A stretch of DNA of 64,000 bases. Origin: Glycocaulis albus (GTDB lineage Bacteria; Pseudomonadota; Alphaproteobacteria; Caulobacterales; Maricaulaceae). Where the stretch lies: contig NZ_BMFS01000002.1 of NCBI RefSeq assembly GCF_014639075.1, forward strand, positions 124,001-188,000. Direction: 5' to 3'. The translations under genes and the position numbers were made by a program. Positions 21,863 to 30,350 of this stretch are shown here, piece by piece. A model generated the notes under the pieces. That model was not told where the DNA came from and did not search any database. It worked only from the letters and a program-made list of their open reading frames with translations. The stretch's first letter is position 1. Every line of letters starts with the position of its first letter.

Positions 21863-22396
21863 TTGCCGGATAGCAGTGCGGGAGAACGCAGGCGGCTGGA
21901 AGTGTTGCGCGTCCTTATCGTGGACGACAACACGCACATGGCTTCCATTTTGCGCACGGTCCTCAACAGTTTTGGCATCCGTCATGTGGACGAGGTGCGC
22001 GGTGCCGTCGAGGCTCTGGAGCTGATCCGCACCCGCCAGTATGATTTCGTACTGCTAGACTATAATATGCCGATCCTGGACGGGATCGAGTTCACGCGTC
22101 TGGTCCGCACCGGACGGGACCATAACCAGCAGATGGTCCCGATCATCATGATCACGGGCTTCACCGAACGCTCGCGCGTTATCGCCGCACGCGACGCAGG
22201 CGTCACTGAAGTGTGCGTCAAGCCGGTTACCGCGCGTGATCTGTGGAACCGGATCGCGGAAGTCATCAATGCACCGCGCCCCTTCGTCCGGTCGAAAAGC
22301 TTTACCGGCCCGGACCGCCGCCGCCACAAGGATCTGGAGTTTTCCGGCAGTGAAAAGCGCCACGCGAAAGAGCAGGCGTCCGGGACTGCGGCCTGA
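21863..22396 (+). CDS. Single-domain response regulator with C-terminal GPDRRR motif
   Basis: The receiver domain covers about residues 14-135: acidic pocket in LRVLIVDDN, phospho-acceptor Asp in FVLLDYNMP, conserved Thr region IIMITGF and Lys in VCVKPV. A short basic tail containing FTGPDRRRHKDL follows. No output domain is present. The frame is open much further upstream, but that would cross tRNA-Ser. TTG 21863 (GGAG ten bases upstream) is proposed; GTG 21902 is an alternative. A second receiver protein at 58973-59965 carries the same GPDRR motif after its receiver domain. Confidence 0.8.
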   Translation: MPDSSAGERRRLEVLRVLIVDDNTHMASILRTVLNSFGIRHVDEVRGAVEALELIRTRQYDFVLLDYNMPILDGIEFTRLVRTGRDHNQQMVPIIMITGFTERSRVIAARDAGVTEVCVKPVTARDLWNRIAEVINAPRPFVRSKSFTGPDRRRHKDLEFSGSEKRHAKEQASGTAA

Positions 22397-22494
22397 GGCG
22401 GGCGGCCCCGCCAGCGCGCACCGGGCACGTTGCAGGCCCGGTTGGCGCCTGCTAGTGACGAGGACTGTGATCGGGCAGGGCGCAAGGATAGCCG

Positions 22495-23052
22495 ATGATT
22501 TCAATGCGCATTCACCTGACGGGTATCTGGATGGCCGTTGCAGCATGCCTGCTGGCGGCCTGTTCACAGACCGCTGACCGGAATGCCGTTACAATGGCCC
22601 CCTTGCCGGCGGCCAGCCCTGTACATGTCGTCGCTGTAGCGGGCAGCCCTGCGCCCGACCCCCTCACACAAGCGCCCCGTCACAGTGAAACCGGCCTGGC
22701 GTCCTGGTATGGCGAGCGCTTTCATGGGCGGCTCACCGCCAGCGGCGAGGTATATGACATGCATGCCCTCACGGCGGCGCATCCCGAGCTTCCCTTGCGC
22801 AGCCTTGCCCGCGTCACCCGGCTGGACACCGGCGCTAGCGTTGTCGTGCGCATCAATGACCGCGGCCCGTTCGTGGAAGGCAGGATCGTCGATCTCAGCC
22901 GCGCTGCCGCGCGGATGCTGAACCTTATCGAGGACGGTCTGGCAGAGGTTCGGGTGGAGGCATTTGGCCCGGCCGACCCGCTCGACCGCGCTGCCCTGTC
23001 TGGCTTTGTGCCCCGGCGCAATACCGCCAGCGCGCGTGGCGCCGCCAACTGA
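22495..23052 (+). CDS. rlpA: RlpA-like septal ring lipoprotein (lytic transglycosylase)
   Basis: The 185-residue lipoprotein has lipobox LLAAC followed by a low-complexity linker and a double-psi beta-barrel. The barrel shows ETGLASWYGERFHGRLTASGEVYDM, LPLRSLARVTRLDTG, and VRINDRGPFVEGRIVDLSRAAA, the region holding the catalytic Asp/His surroundings of RlpA. It lacks the C-terminal SPOR domain of some homologues. The start at 22495 has AAGGA seven to ten bases upstream. It is followed by a D,D-carboxypeptidase gene, suiting a peptidoglycan role. Confidence 0.92.
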   Translation: MISMRIHLTGIWMAVAACLLAACSQTADRNAVTMAPLPAASPVHVVAVAGSPAPDPLTQAPRHSETGLASWYGERFHGRLTASGEVYDMHALTAAHPELPLRSLARVTRLDTGASVVVRINDRGPFVEGRIVDLSRAAARMLNLIEDGLAEVRVEAFGPADPLDRAALSGFVPRRNTASARGAAN

Positions 23053-23145
23053 AGTGGCGGCAACCTGTGCGCCTGTCTGGACGGCAGGCCCGGCGCACGG
23101 TTTTATGGACTGCCCCTGTTAATCTGCTGACGCTGGAGAGCCGCC

Positions 23146-24291
23146 ATGGCCCGTCTCGTTGCCGCACTTGCCGGTCTGTTTCTTGTCTTTGGTGGCCTGG
23201 CCACCGCGCAGGAACCCGTATTCCAGACATCGGCCAGCCATGCCGTGATCATGGACTATGAGACCGGCGAGATACTGTTCTCGAAAAATGGCGACCAGCC
23301 CATGCCGCCCTCATCCATGAGCAAGCTGATGACAGCGCTGATGGTGTTCGAGGCCCTCGAGGCCGGCACGCTGTCGCTCGATGACGAATTGCCTGTCAGC
23401 GTGCGGGCCTGGCGTGAGGGCGGGGCGGCTTCTGGCGGCTCAACCATGTTCCTCGACGTCAATAGCCGTGCCCGTGTGGACGATCTCCTTCGCGGCATCA
23501 TCGTGCAGTCGGGCAATGATGCGTGCATCGTCGTTGCCGAAGCGCTGGGCGGCAGCGAGGAAGCCTTTGCCGACATGATGACCCGCCGGGCGCGCGAGCT
23601 GGGACTGGAGACGGCAAGCTTCCGCAATTCGACTGGCCTGACCGCAGAGGGACACGAAGTCTCGGCGGAAGACCTGGCCAGGCTGGCAGCCCACATCATC
23701 CGAAATCACCCGCAGTTTTATGATCTCTATAGCGAAACCAGCTTTTCCTATAACGGCATTACACAGGCGAACCGCAATCCGCTCCTTGGCGTGGTGGATG
23801 GCGCAGACGGCCTGAAAACCGGTTATACCAGCGAGGCGGGATACGGCCTGACGGCCTCCGCTGAACGCAATGGGGAACGCCGTATCATCGTCTTCAATGG
23901 CACCCAGTCCATGCGCGAACGCGCCAATGAAGCCGAGCGGCTGATGCGCGCGGCTTTCGCCGATTTCATCATGGCCGACCTGGCGGCGCCCGGGGAGGAA
24001 TTGGGTAGCGCAGACGTGCACATGGGCACTGCGCGCACCGTCGCCTTGCGCACCACCGGTCCGGTGCGTGTTGCCATGCACCGGCGCGAACGTGACCGGA
24101 TGCGCGCCGAGATCGTCTATGACGGCCCGCTCATCGCCCCGGTATCCGAAGGCGATCAGGTGGCACGCCTGGTCGTATCCATGCCGGACGGCCGCACGCG
24201 GGAATACCCGCTGGAGGCCGGCAGCGATGTACGCCGCCAGGGCATGGTCTCGCGCGCCATGAGCGCCCTGGTCAATCTCGTAAGCGGCTGA
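23146..24291 (+). CDS. D-alanyl-D-alanine carboxypeptidase (PBP5/6 family)
   Basis: The 381-residue protein has a signal peptide (ending GLATAQ) and the three active-site motifs of class C low-molecular-weight PBPs: SxxK in SSMSKLMTALMVF, SGN in VQSGNDACIVV, and KTG in DGLKTGYTSEAGYGL. A C-terminal beta domain follows, and an amphipathic tail (MVSRAMSALVNLVSG) suits membrane anchoring. It trims terminal D-Ala from peptidoglycan stem peptides. It ends 8 bases before tmk and is probably co-transcribed with tmk-holB-tatD. Confidence 0.94.
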   Translation: MARLVAALAGLFLVFGGLATAQEPVFQTSASHAVIMDYETGEILFSKNGDQPMPPSSMSKLMTALMVFEALEAGTLSLDDELPVSVRAWREGGAASGGSTMFLDVNSRARVDDLLRGIIVQSGNDACIVVAEALGGSEEAFADMMTRRARELGLETASFRNSTGLTAEGHEVSAEDLARLAAHIIRNHPQFYDLYSETSFSYNGITQANRNPLLGVVDGADGLKTGYTSEAGYGLTASAERNGERRIIVFNGTQSMRERANEAERLMRAAFADFIMADLAAPGEELGSADVHMGTARTVALRTTGPVRVAMHRRERDRMRAEIVYDGPLIAPVSEGDQVARLVVSMPDGRTREYPLEAGSDVRRQGMVSRAMSALVNLVSG

Positions 24292-24299
24292 CACCGGGC

Positions 24300-24932
24300 A
24301 TGGCACGCGGACGCTTCATCTCGCTGGAAGGCGGGGAGGGGACCGGCAAGTCCACACTCGCCGCCGGGCTGGAAGCAGTCCTGGTCCAGCGCGGCATCGG
24401 CGTCGAACGCACGCGCGAGCCGGGCGGGACACCGGGCGCTGAAGAAATACGCAAACTGCTGGTGGAAGGCGCGGCAGAGCGATGGCAGCCCATGAGTGAG
24501 GCATTGCTGCTCTACGCTGCCCGCCATGATCATGTGGAGCGCCGCATCAAACCCGAGCTGGCCGCAGGCAGGTGGGTGATATCCGACAGGTTTTTCGACT
24601 CCACCACTGCCTATCAGGGCGCGGCAGGCGGAATTGACCGCTCAACCCTGGACAAGCTCCGCCGCCTGACCCTCGGTAATTTCACGCCGGACCTGACCCT
24701 GGTTCTCGACCTCGATCCCGAGTTCGGACTTCAACGGGCGGGCTCCAGAGGCGGTTCCGAACAGCGCTTTGAGGGCAAGGGACTGGCCTTCCACCAGCGT
24801 CTGCGAAAAGGCTTCCTAGACATCGCGGCGGCCGAGCCGGACCGGTGCGCGACGATTGATGCGCGGCAACCGCAAGACCGGGTGCTGGCAGCCGCCTTGA
24901 GTCAGATCGAGCAAAGACTGGGGTGGCCGTGA
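24300..24932 (+). CDS. tmk: Thymidylate kinase
   Basis: The 210-residue kinase phosphorylates dTMP to dTDP. It has P-loop GGEGTGKST, the substrate loop TREPGGTPGAEEIR, the DRF-type motif ISDRFFDSTTAYQGAAGG and a LID-region stretch near RAGSRGGSEQRFEGKG. Length is standard. Its TGA stop overlaps the holB ATG by one base. Confidence 0.97.
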   Translation: MARGRFISLEGGEGTGKSTLAAGLEAVLVQRGIGVERTREPGGTPGAEEIRKLLVEGAAERWQPMSEALLLYAARHDHVERRIKPELAAGRWVISDRFFDSTTAYQGAAGGIDRSTLDKLRRLTLGNFTPDLTLVLDLDPEFGLQRAGSRGGSEQRFEGKGLAFHQRLRKGFLDIAAAEPDRCATIDARQPQDRVLAAALSQIEQRLGWP

Positions 24933-25975
24933 TGAGCGATGATGCCCTGCCAGAAGCCGATGCAGAGCCCGGCCTGCCGCATCCGCGCCACGTCCACACC
25001 CTGTTCGGACACGCCGATGCGGAGGAGGCTGCTGCCTCTGCCATCCGCTCTGGCCGCATGCACCATGCCTGGATGATTACCGGGCCGAAGGGCGTCGGCA
25101 AGGCAACGCTCGCCTGGCGCATGGCGCGGCGCTTGCTGGGCGTGAAGCCGGAGCCGTCAGCGCCGCTGGCACATCAGGCCGGAGACCCGGTGAACCAGCG
25201 CATCGAGGCACTGTCACACCCCGACCTTCTGCTGGTCCGCCGCCCCTATGACGAGCAGCGCAAGCGGCTGAAGGGCGAGATCACCATTGAGGAAGCCCGG
25301 CGCATCCCTGCCTTTTTCTCCCGCCGGGCCGCTGAAGGCGGTTGGCGGGTGGCCATAATCGATAGCGCCGACGAAATGAATCGCAATGCTGCCAATGGCT
25401 TGCTGAAAAGTCTTGAGGAACCGCCGGAGCGGGGAATTCTCATTCTTGTGGTCACATCGCCCGGCCGCCTGCCAACGACCGTACGCTCTCGCTGCCGCCG
25501 CCTGCATCTGCGCGCCGAACCGCAATTGGCCTGCGCTAACTGGCTGGAAACCACACATTCGGTGCCCGCTGAAGAGGCCACTCTGCTGGCAGACCTCGCC
25601 AAGGGGGCGCCGGGCAGGGCGCTTGCCTTCCACACTAGCGGCCTCGCGGGAATGCAGCGCGACCTCGCTGCCGCCATCACCCCGTCAGGGCGCATCGACC
25701 AGAACGCTGCGGAACGCCTCATCAGCAAGGCCACAGGCACCGACAGCCACCAGGCACGCGCTGTGCTGTTTGACATGATGGCCGGCGAATCCGCACGCCG
25801 TGCAAGGCAAGCCGCCGGCAGCGGCCAGGCAGTGCCTGCGGGACAATGGGCCGACACTTCAAGACGGATTACCAGCCTCGCCCGCGAGGCCGAAACGCTC
25901 TATCTCGACCCCCGGCAGAGCCTTCTGGCTGCATTTTCACTGCTGGAAGACGCGGCCCGGCAACCAGCAGGCTGA
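24932..25975 (+). CDS. holB: DNA polymerase III subunit delta'
   Basis: The 347-residue clamp-loader subunit begins with PRHVHTLFGHADAEEA and has a P-loop-like GPKGVGKATLAWRMARRLLG. It also has the EEARRIPAFFSRRAAEGGWRVAIIDSADEMNRNAANGLLKSLEEPPE region and the closing RSRCRRLHLR, all typical of alphaproteobacterial HolB. The start ATG 24932 overlaps the tmk stop; GTG 24923 is possible. It loads the beta clamp as part of the DnaX complex. Confidence 0.94.
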   Translation: MSDDALPEADAEPGLPHPRHVHTLFGHADAEEAAASAIRSGRMHHAWMITGPKGVGKATLAWRMARRLLGVKPEPSAPLAHQAGDPVNQRIEALSHPDLLLVRRPYDEQRKRLKGEITIEEARRIPAFFSRRAAEGGWRVAIIDSADEMNRNAANGLLKSLEEPPERGILILVVTSPGRLPTTVRSRCRRLHLRAEPQLACANWLETTHSVPAEEATLLADLAKGAPGRALAFHTSGLAGMQRDLAAAITPSGRIDQNAAERLISKATGTDSHQARAVLFDMMAGESARRARQAAGSGQAVPAGQWADTSRRITSLAREAETLYLDPRQSLLAAFSLLEDAARQPAG

Positions 25976-25995
25976 AGCATAACGGGATTTCGCCC

Positions 25996-26784
25996 ATGTT
26001 GATCGATTCACACGCCAATCTTCATGGCGAGACCTATGCCGATGACCTGGATGCGGTGCTGGACCGTGCGCGCGCGGCGGGCGTATCGCCCATCATCGCG
26101 ATCTGTTGCCGTCTGGGCGAATTCGATCAGGTCAAGGCAATTGCGCAAGCGCATGAAGATGTCTGGTTTACGCTGGGTGCCCATCCTCATCACGCCAAGG
26201 ACCGGCCGGATATTACCGCTGACGAGTTGATCGCGATGGCTGATGACCATCCCAAACTCGTCGCGATCGGCGAGACAGGCCTCGACCTGCACTATAATTA
26301 CAGCCCGCTGGATCAGCAGATGACGAGCCTGCGTGCCCATATCGAAGCGGCACGGCGCACCGGTTTGCCGCTCATCCTGCACTGCCGGGAAGCCGACGCG
26401 CAAATGGCAGACCTGCTGGAGGAGGAGATGGGGAAGGGGCCGTTCAAGGCCCTGCTGCACTGCTATACAGGCGGAGAAGAGCTCGCGCGGCGGGCGAGCG
26501 CACTGGGCCTATGGTTCTCCGCGTCCGGCATCATCACCTTCAAGAAGGCCGACGATGTGCGGGCGATCTTCCGCGATATCGTGCCGGCTGACCGCGTGAT
26601 CATCGAGACCGATTGCCCGTACCTGGCGCCGGTCCCGCATCGCGGGCAGAGGAACGAGCCGGGCTTCCTGCCGCATATTGCTGAAAAACTAGGTGAATTG
26701 CGCGGCTGGAGCGCGGAGGAAACCGCGCAGCGCACGACGGCCAATTGTCTGGCACTGTTCGACCGTATCAAGGTGCCGGTGTGA
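25996..26784 (+). CDS. TatD-family metal-dependent hydrolase
   Basis: The 262-residue TIM-barrel protein resembles YcfH/TatD DNases. Motifs are GAHPHHAKD, the metal-site Glu in AIGETGLDLHYNYSP, HCREAD, LHCYTGG, and the final metal Asp in IIETDCPYLAPVPHRGQRNEP. The N-terminal HxH reads DSHANLHG, so the second His is Asn at the usual position. The start at 25996 follows holB by 20 bases and the frame overlaps the next gene by four bases (GTGA). Confidence 0.93.
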   Translation: MLIDSHANLHGETYADDLDAVLDRARAAGVSPIIAICCRLGEFDQVKAIAQAHEDVWFTLGAHPHHAKDRPDITADELIAMADDHPKLVAIGETGLDLHYNYSPLDQQMTSLRAHIEAARRTGLPLILHCREADAQMADLLEEEMGKGPFKALLHCYTGGEELARRASALGLWFSASGIITFKKADDVRAIFRDIVPADRVIIETDCPYLAPVPHRGQRNEPGFLPHIAEKLGELRGWSAEETAQRTTANCLALFDRIKVPV

Positions 26785-27641
26785 GCGGCATACTGCGCAT
26801 CACGCTGCTGGGTTGCGGCTCATCGGGCGGTGTCCCACGCGTCGATGGCGACTGGGGCGATTGCGATCCGGCAGAACCGAAGAACTACCGCACGCGCTGC
26901 TCGCTGCTGGTAGAGCGGGCGGAGAGCCTGTCCGCGCTCGCCGACAACACGCAAATAACCCGATTAGTCATTGATACGTCACCAGATTTCAGGTTTCAGA
27001 TGCTACGCGAACATGTGGCCGGGCTCGATGGTGTGGCATTCACCCATGACCATGCCGACCAGTCGCACGGCATTGATGATCTGCGTGCCATCGTCTATCG
27101 GCGCCGCGCGAGATTATTGGCCTATATGGCTGATTTTACGTATGAAGCACTGTTCGCGCGCTTCGGATATATCTTTGAAACGCCGCCAGGTTCAGGCTAT
27201 CCGCCCATTCTGGAGCCCGTTGTGTTGCCGGAAGATGCGCCATTCTCCGTGGACGGGGCAGGCGGGCGGATCGAGGCTCGCTTCTTCACGGTTGATCACG
27301 GCTCCACGCCCTGCAGCGGCGTGCGCGTCGGCCCGATGGCTTACACGCCGGATGTAAAGGACATGCCCGCTAGCGCCTTTGATGCGATTTCCGGCATAAG
27401 CCTCTGGATAGCTGATGCCTTGCGCGACAAGCCGCATCCATCCCATTCCCATCTGGACCAGACACTTGGCTGGCTCAAACGCGCTGGCGCGGCTCATGGG
27501 GTGCTCACCAACATGCATATCGACATGGATTACCGCACCGTGCTGGCACGCTGTCCTGACGGCGTTCGGCCTGGCTATGACGGGCTGAAAATCGTTATTG
27601 CAGAGGCCACAGGCGAGATTCTGGCCGCAGACTCGGCCTAG
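26781..27641 (+). CDS. PhnP-like metallo-beta-lactamase fold hydrolase
   Basis: The 286-residue protein has the opening LLGCGSSGGVPR and the metal motif FTHDHADQSHGIDDLR. Further histidines are in FFTVDHGSTPCSG and GVLTNMHIDMDY. This places it with PhnP-type cyclic phosphodiesterases and related MBL enzymes; exact substrate unknown. The start is GTG at 26781, overlapping the tatD stop. The tmk-holB-tatD-MBL order is common in alphaproteobacteria. Confidence 0.88.
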   Translation: MSGILRITLLGCGSSGGVPRVDGDWGDCDPAEPKNYRTRCSLLVERAESLSALADNTQITRLVIDTSPDFRFQMLREHVAGLDGVAFTHDHADQSHGIDDLRAIVYRRRARLLAYMADFTYEALFARFGYIFETPPGSGYPPILEPVVLPEDAPFSVDGAGGRIEARFFTVDHGSTPCSGVRVGPMAYTPDVKDMPASAFDAISGISLWIADALRDKPHPSHSHLDQTLGWLKRAGAAHGVLTNMHIDMDYRTVLARCPDGVRPGYDGLKIVIAEATGEILAADSA

Positions 27642-27665
27642 GATCATACAGTATCGCAAGATAGC

Positions 27666-27701
27666 GTCGCATATTATTTCTCATAATATTTATTATGCGA
27701 C
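27666..27701. promoter_or_regulatory. AT-rich inverted repeat upstream of the methyltransferase gene
   Basis: Perfect 8-base arms GTCGCATA and TATGCGAC flank a 20-base AT-rich centre. It lies about 40 bases before the start at 27740, in the only AT-rich stretch nearby, so a promoter with an operator is plausible. Confidence 0.4.
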
Positions 27702-27739
27702 AAACGGATATGGTTACGGTTCACATGGGAGCACTTGGC

Positions 27740-28201
27740 ATGACGTTCCTCGAAACCCGCATCCCGCCTCCTCTGGTCGTGCTGGCCTCCGGCGCGCTCG
27801 CCTGGGGCGTGACGACGCTGACCCCGGCGCTCAGCCTGAACTTTCCCGGCCAAGCAGCGCTTGGCCTCATTATCGCTGCGCTGGGCGTTGCCATCGCGGC
27901 GGCCGGCATAATCGCGTTCCAGAAAGCGCGCACCACCGTCAGCCCGATTGATCCGGCCGCAGCCACCGCGCTTGTTGATAGCGGAATTTACGCCCGCACG
28001 CGCAACCCGATGTATCTCGGCATGGCTGTCATGCTTCTCGGCTGGACCGTCATTCTGGGGCATCCAGCCGGGCTTCTCGGCCTGGCCGTTTTTGTCGCTT
28101 ATATTGACCGGTTTCAGATCCGGCCCGAGGAACGTGCGCTACAGGCCCTCTTCGGCGACACCTTTACCGCTTACCGCGCGCGCGTGCGCCGCTGGATCTG
28201 A
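27740..28201 (+). CDS. Isoprenylcysteine carboxyl methyltransferase-like / phospholipid methyltransferase-like membrane protein
   Basis: The 153-residue integral membrane protein has about four hydrophobic spans. The conserved cofactor region of this family reads LVDSGIYARTRNPMYLGM, followed by QIRPEERALQALFGDTFTAYRARVRRW. SAM-dependent methylation of an unknown substrate is likely. ATG 27740 is chosen because GGGAG lies eight bases upstream; several earlier in-frame ATGs exist. Confidence 0.88.
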   Translation: MTFLETRIPPPLVVLASGALAWGVTTLTPALSLNFPGQAALGLIIAALGVAIAAAGIIAFQKARTTVSPIDPAAATALVDSGIYARTRNPMYLGMAVMLLGWTVILGHPAGLLGLAVFVAYIDRFQIRPEERALQALFGDTFTAYRARVRRWI

Positions 28202-28223
28202 GTATCCGCCACAGCCCACCCCA

Positions 28224-28254
28224 TTGACCTTCCCCTTATGGTAAGGTTGAGCAT
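28224..28254 (+). promoter_or_regulatory. CueR-type promoter/operator upstream of the glutaredoxin-MauE gene
   Basis: A dyad ACCTTCCC-CTTAT-GGTAAGGT (28227-28247, one mismatch) follows a TTGACC -35-like hexamer at 28224. This is the arrangement of copper-responsive MerR/CueR promoters, in which the operator fills a long -35/-10 spacer. A cueR-like gene is the second gene of the transcript. Confidence 0.8.
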
Positions 28255-28295
28255 GCGCGCCGATCAGAAGCGAGCTCTCGGGAAAGGACGCCCTC

Positions 28296-29039
28296 ATGAC
28301 TGGCAAGACCGCAACGCTCTACCGGATGGACATGCCTGACCACACCTGCCCTTACGGGCTGAAAAGCCGTCATTTGCTGCAGAGCAAGGGCTATGAGGTC
28401 GATGACCATTTGCTGACCAGCCGCGAGGAAACGGACGCCTTCAAGGCCGAGCATGATGTGAAGACGACACCCCAGACCTTTATCGATGGCCAGCGCATTG
28501 GCGGGTATGAGGCCTTGCGCGAGTATTTCGGTCTCTCCACCGGCAAGGCCACCAGCTACACCCCAGTCATCGCCCTGTTCAGCATCGCAGCGCTTCTGGC
28601 TCTGGCGGTGGGCTGGCAATCCGGCGGCAGCCTGGTCCAGCTGCGCACGCTGGAGCACTTCATTGCCATTGCCATGGTGCTGCTCGGCCTGCAGAAGCTG
28701 ACCAATATCGAATCCTTTTCGACCATGTTCCTGAACTACGATCTGCTGGCACGGCGCTGGGTGCCGTACGGGCGTGTCTACCCGTTCGTGGAAGCGGGCG
28801 CCGGCGTGCTCATGCTGGCTGGCAGCCTGATATGGCTCGCCGCCCCCGCCGCTCTCTTCATCGGGTCGATTGGGGCGATATCGGTGTTCAAGGCGGTCTA
28901 TATTGACCGGCGCGAACTGAAATGCGCGTGCATGGGCGGCGATAGCCGCGTGCCGCTCGGCTTCATCTCGCTGACCGAGAACCTGATCATGATCGCCATG
29001 GCGATCTGGATGCCCTTGCGCATGTACGCGTTGATGTGA
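28296..29039 (+). CDS. Glutaredoxin-like domain fused to MauE/DoxX-type membrane domain
   Basis: The 247-residue protein has an N-terminal glutaredoxin fold (about 1-85) with monothiol-type active site CPYG (Cys18) and the cis-proline loop KTTPQTFIDGQRIGG. A membrane domain of about four spans follows (about 90-247), ending in a CxC (LKCACMGG) and VPLGFISLTENLIM, as in MauE/DoxX redox-associated proteins. The CueR-type promoter and the adjacent CueR gene suggest a copper-stress thiol function at the membrane, which is inference. Confidence 0.87.
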   Translation: MTGKTATLYRMDMPDHTCPYGLKSRHLLQSKGYEVDDHLLTSREETDAFKAEHDVKTTPQTFIDGQRIGGYEALREYFGLSTGKATSYTPVIALFSIAALLALAVGWQSGGSLVQLRTLEHFIAIAMVLLGLQKLTNIESFSTMFLNYDLLARRWVPYGRVYPFVEAGAGVLMLAGSLIWLAAPAALFIGSIGAISVFKAVYIDRRELKCACMGGDSRVPLGFISLTENLIMIAMAIWMPLRMYALM

Positions 29040-29049
29040 AGCGGCAGAT

Positions 29050-29454
29050 ATGAATATCGGTGAGGCCGCCAGGGCATCGGGGATCTCGCGCAAGATGATC
29101 CGCTATTATGAAGAGATTGCCCTGCTGGAACCGGCACGAACCGTCAACGGTTATCGTGTCTACGGGCCACAGGATGTTCAGACATTGCGTTTTATCGGCG
29201 CATGCCGGCGGCTCGGCTTCCCGATGACGGACGTGAAAGCCCTGCTGGGAATGTGGCGGAATCGTTCAAGATCAAGTGTCGAGGTCAAACGGCTCACGGA
29301 CAGGCATATCACCGCACTGCGTGAACGGGTCACTGAACTCAACGCCATGATCACGGCGCTGGAGGCTCTGGCGCAGGCGTGCGATGGAGATGATCGCCCC
29401 CATTGTCCGATTATCACCGCAATGGCAAATCCGGACGGTTCACACACGCGCTGA
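29050..29454 (+). CDS. cueR: CueR-like MerR-family copper-responsive regulator
   Basis: The 134-residue protein has a MerR helix-turn-helix (NIGEAARASGISRKMIRYYEE) and a dimerisation helix. The metal loop Cys111-x7-Cys119 (CDGDDRPHCPII) closely matches CueR, and Ser76 sits where CueR has Ser77 rather than the Cys of zinc or mercury sensors. It therefore probably senses monovalent copper. It lies 10 bases after the glutaredoxin-MauE gene under the same CueR-type promoter, giving autoregulation. No copper ATPase is in the window. Confidence 0.87.
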   Translation: MNIGEAARASGISRKMIRYYEEIALLEPARTVNGYRVYGPQDVQTLRFIGACRRLGFPMTDVKALLGMWRNRSRSSVEVKRLTDRHITALRERVTELNAMITALEALAQACDGDDRPHCPIITAMANPDGSHTR

Positions 29455-29504
29455 AACGGCCCAGCATAATGCCCGCCACACCGCCGGACAAAAGGTAACA
29501 AGCC

Positions 29505-30344
29505 ATGCCTGATACGCCCCTCGATGACCAAGCCGGGACGCAGGGCGTAACCGGGAACCCGCTGGACCGCCTTCTCGCCATCATGGCCCGTTTGCGCGAC
29601 CCGCAAACCGGCTGCCCGTGGGATGTGGAGCAGGATTTCGCCTCCATTGCCCCCTACACGATCGAGGAAGCCTATGAGGTTGCCGACGCCATTGCCCGCG
29701 CGGACATGGCAGACCTGAAATCCGAACTGGGTGATCTGCTGTTTCAGGTCGTCTTCCACAGCCAGATGGCGTCCGAATCCGGGCATTTCACGTTCGACGA
29801 TGTGGCAGAAGCCATCGCCGGAAAGATGGAACGCCGCCATCCGCACGTGTTTGGTGATGGCGATATGCGCGACGCGCAAGGCCAGACAATCGCCTGGGAG
29901 GCACAAAAAGCCCAAGAGCGCGCCGCGCGAAATCCGGACAGCTCCGCCCTCGCCGACATTCCCCTCGCCCTGCCCGCCCTGCTGCGTGCGCTCAAACTCA
30001 CAAAACGCGCCGCGCGTGTGGGGTTTGACTGGCCGGATGCAGCGCGGGTGCTGGACAAGTTTGAGGAAGAAGCACGCGAGCTGCGCGAAGCCATCGCTGC
30101 TCAGGATACCGCCAACATCAAGGAAGAAGTCGGCGATTTATTGTTTGTCTGCGCCAACTTGGCCCGCAAACTTGATGTTGATCCGGAGGAAGCCCTGCGC
30201 GCAGCGAACGCCAAGTTCGAGCGCCGTTTCCGCGCGGTTGAAACGCGCATGGAAGCGGCTGGAAATCCGGTTGGACAGGCCAGCCTGGACGAGATGGAAG
30301 CCGAATGGGGCGAGGTGAAAAAGGCTGAACGCGCGGGCGGATAA
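29505..30344 (+). CDS. mazG: Nucleoside triphosphate pyrophosphohydrolase MazG
   Basis: The 279-residue enzyme hydrolyses NTPs to NMP and PPi. It has tandem MazG domains: first RDPQTGCPWDVEQDFASIAPYTIEEAYEV with ELGDLLFQVVFHSQ, then KFEEEARELREAI with EEVGDLLFVCANLARKL. The EExxE and ExxD metal motifs are visible in both. It is convergent with hflX, only six bases separating the stops. Confidence 0.96.
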   Translation: MPDTPLDDQAGTQGVTGNPLDRLLAIMARLRDPQTGCPWDVEQDFASIAPYTIEEAYEVADAIARADMADLKSELGDLLFQVVFHSQMASESGHFTFDDVAEAIAGKMERRHPHVFGDGDMRDAQGQTIAWEAQKAQERAARNPDSSALADIPLALPALLRALKLTKRAARVGFDWPDAARVLDKFEEEARELREAIAAQDTANIKEEVGDLLFVCANLARKLDVDPEEALRAANAKFERRFRAVETRMEAAGNPVGQASLDEMEAEWGEVKKAERAGG

Positions 30345-30350
30345 GGCCGG

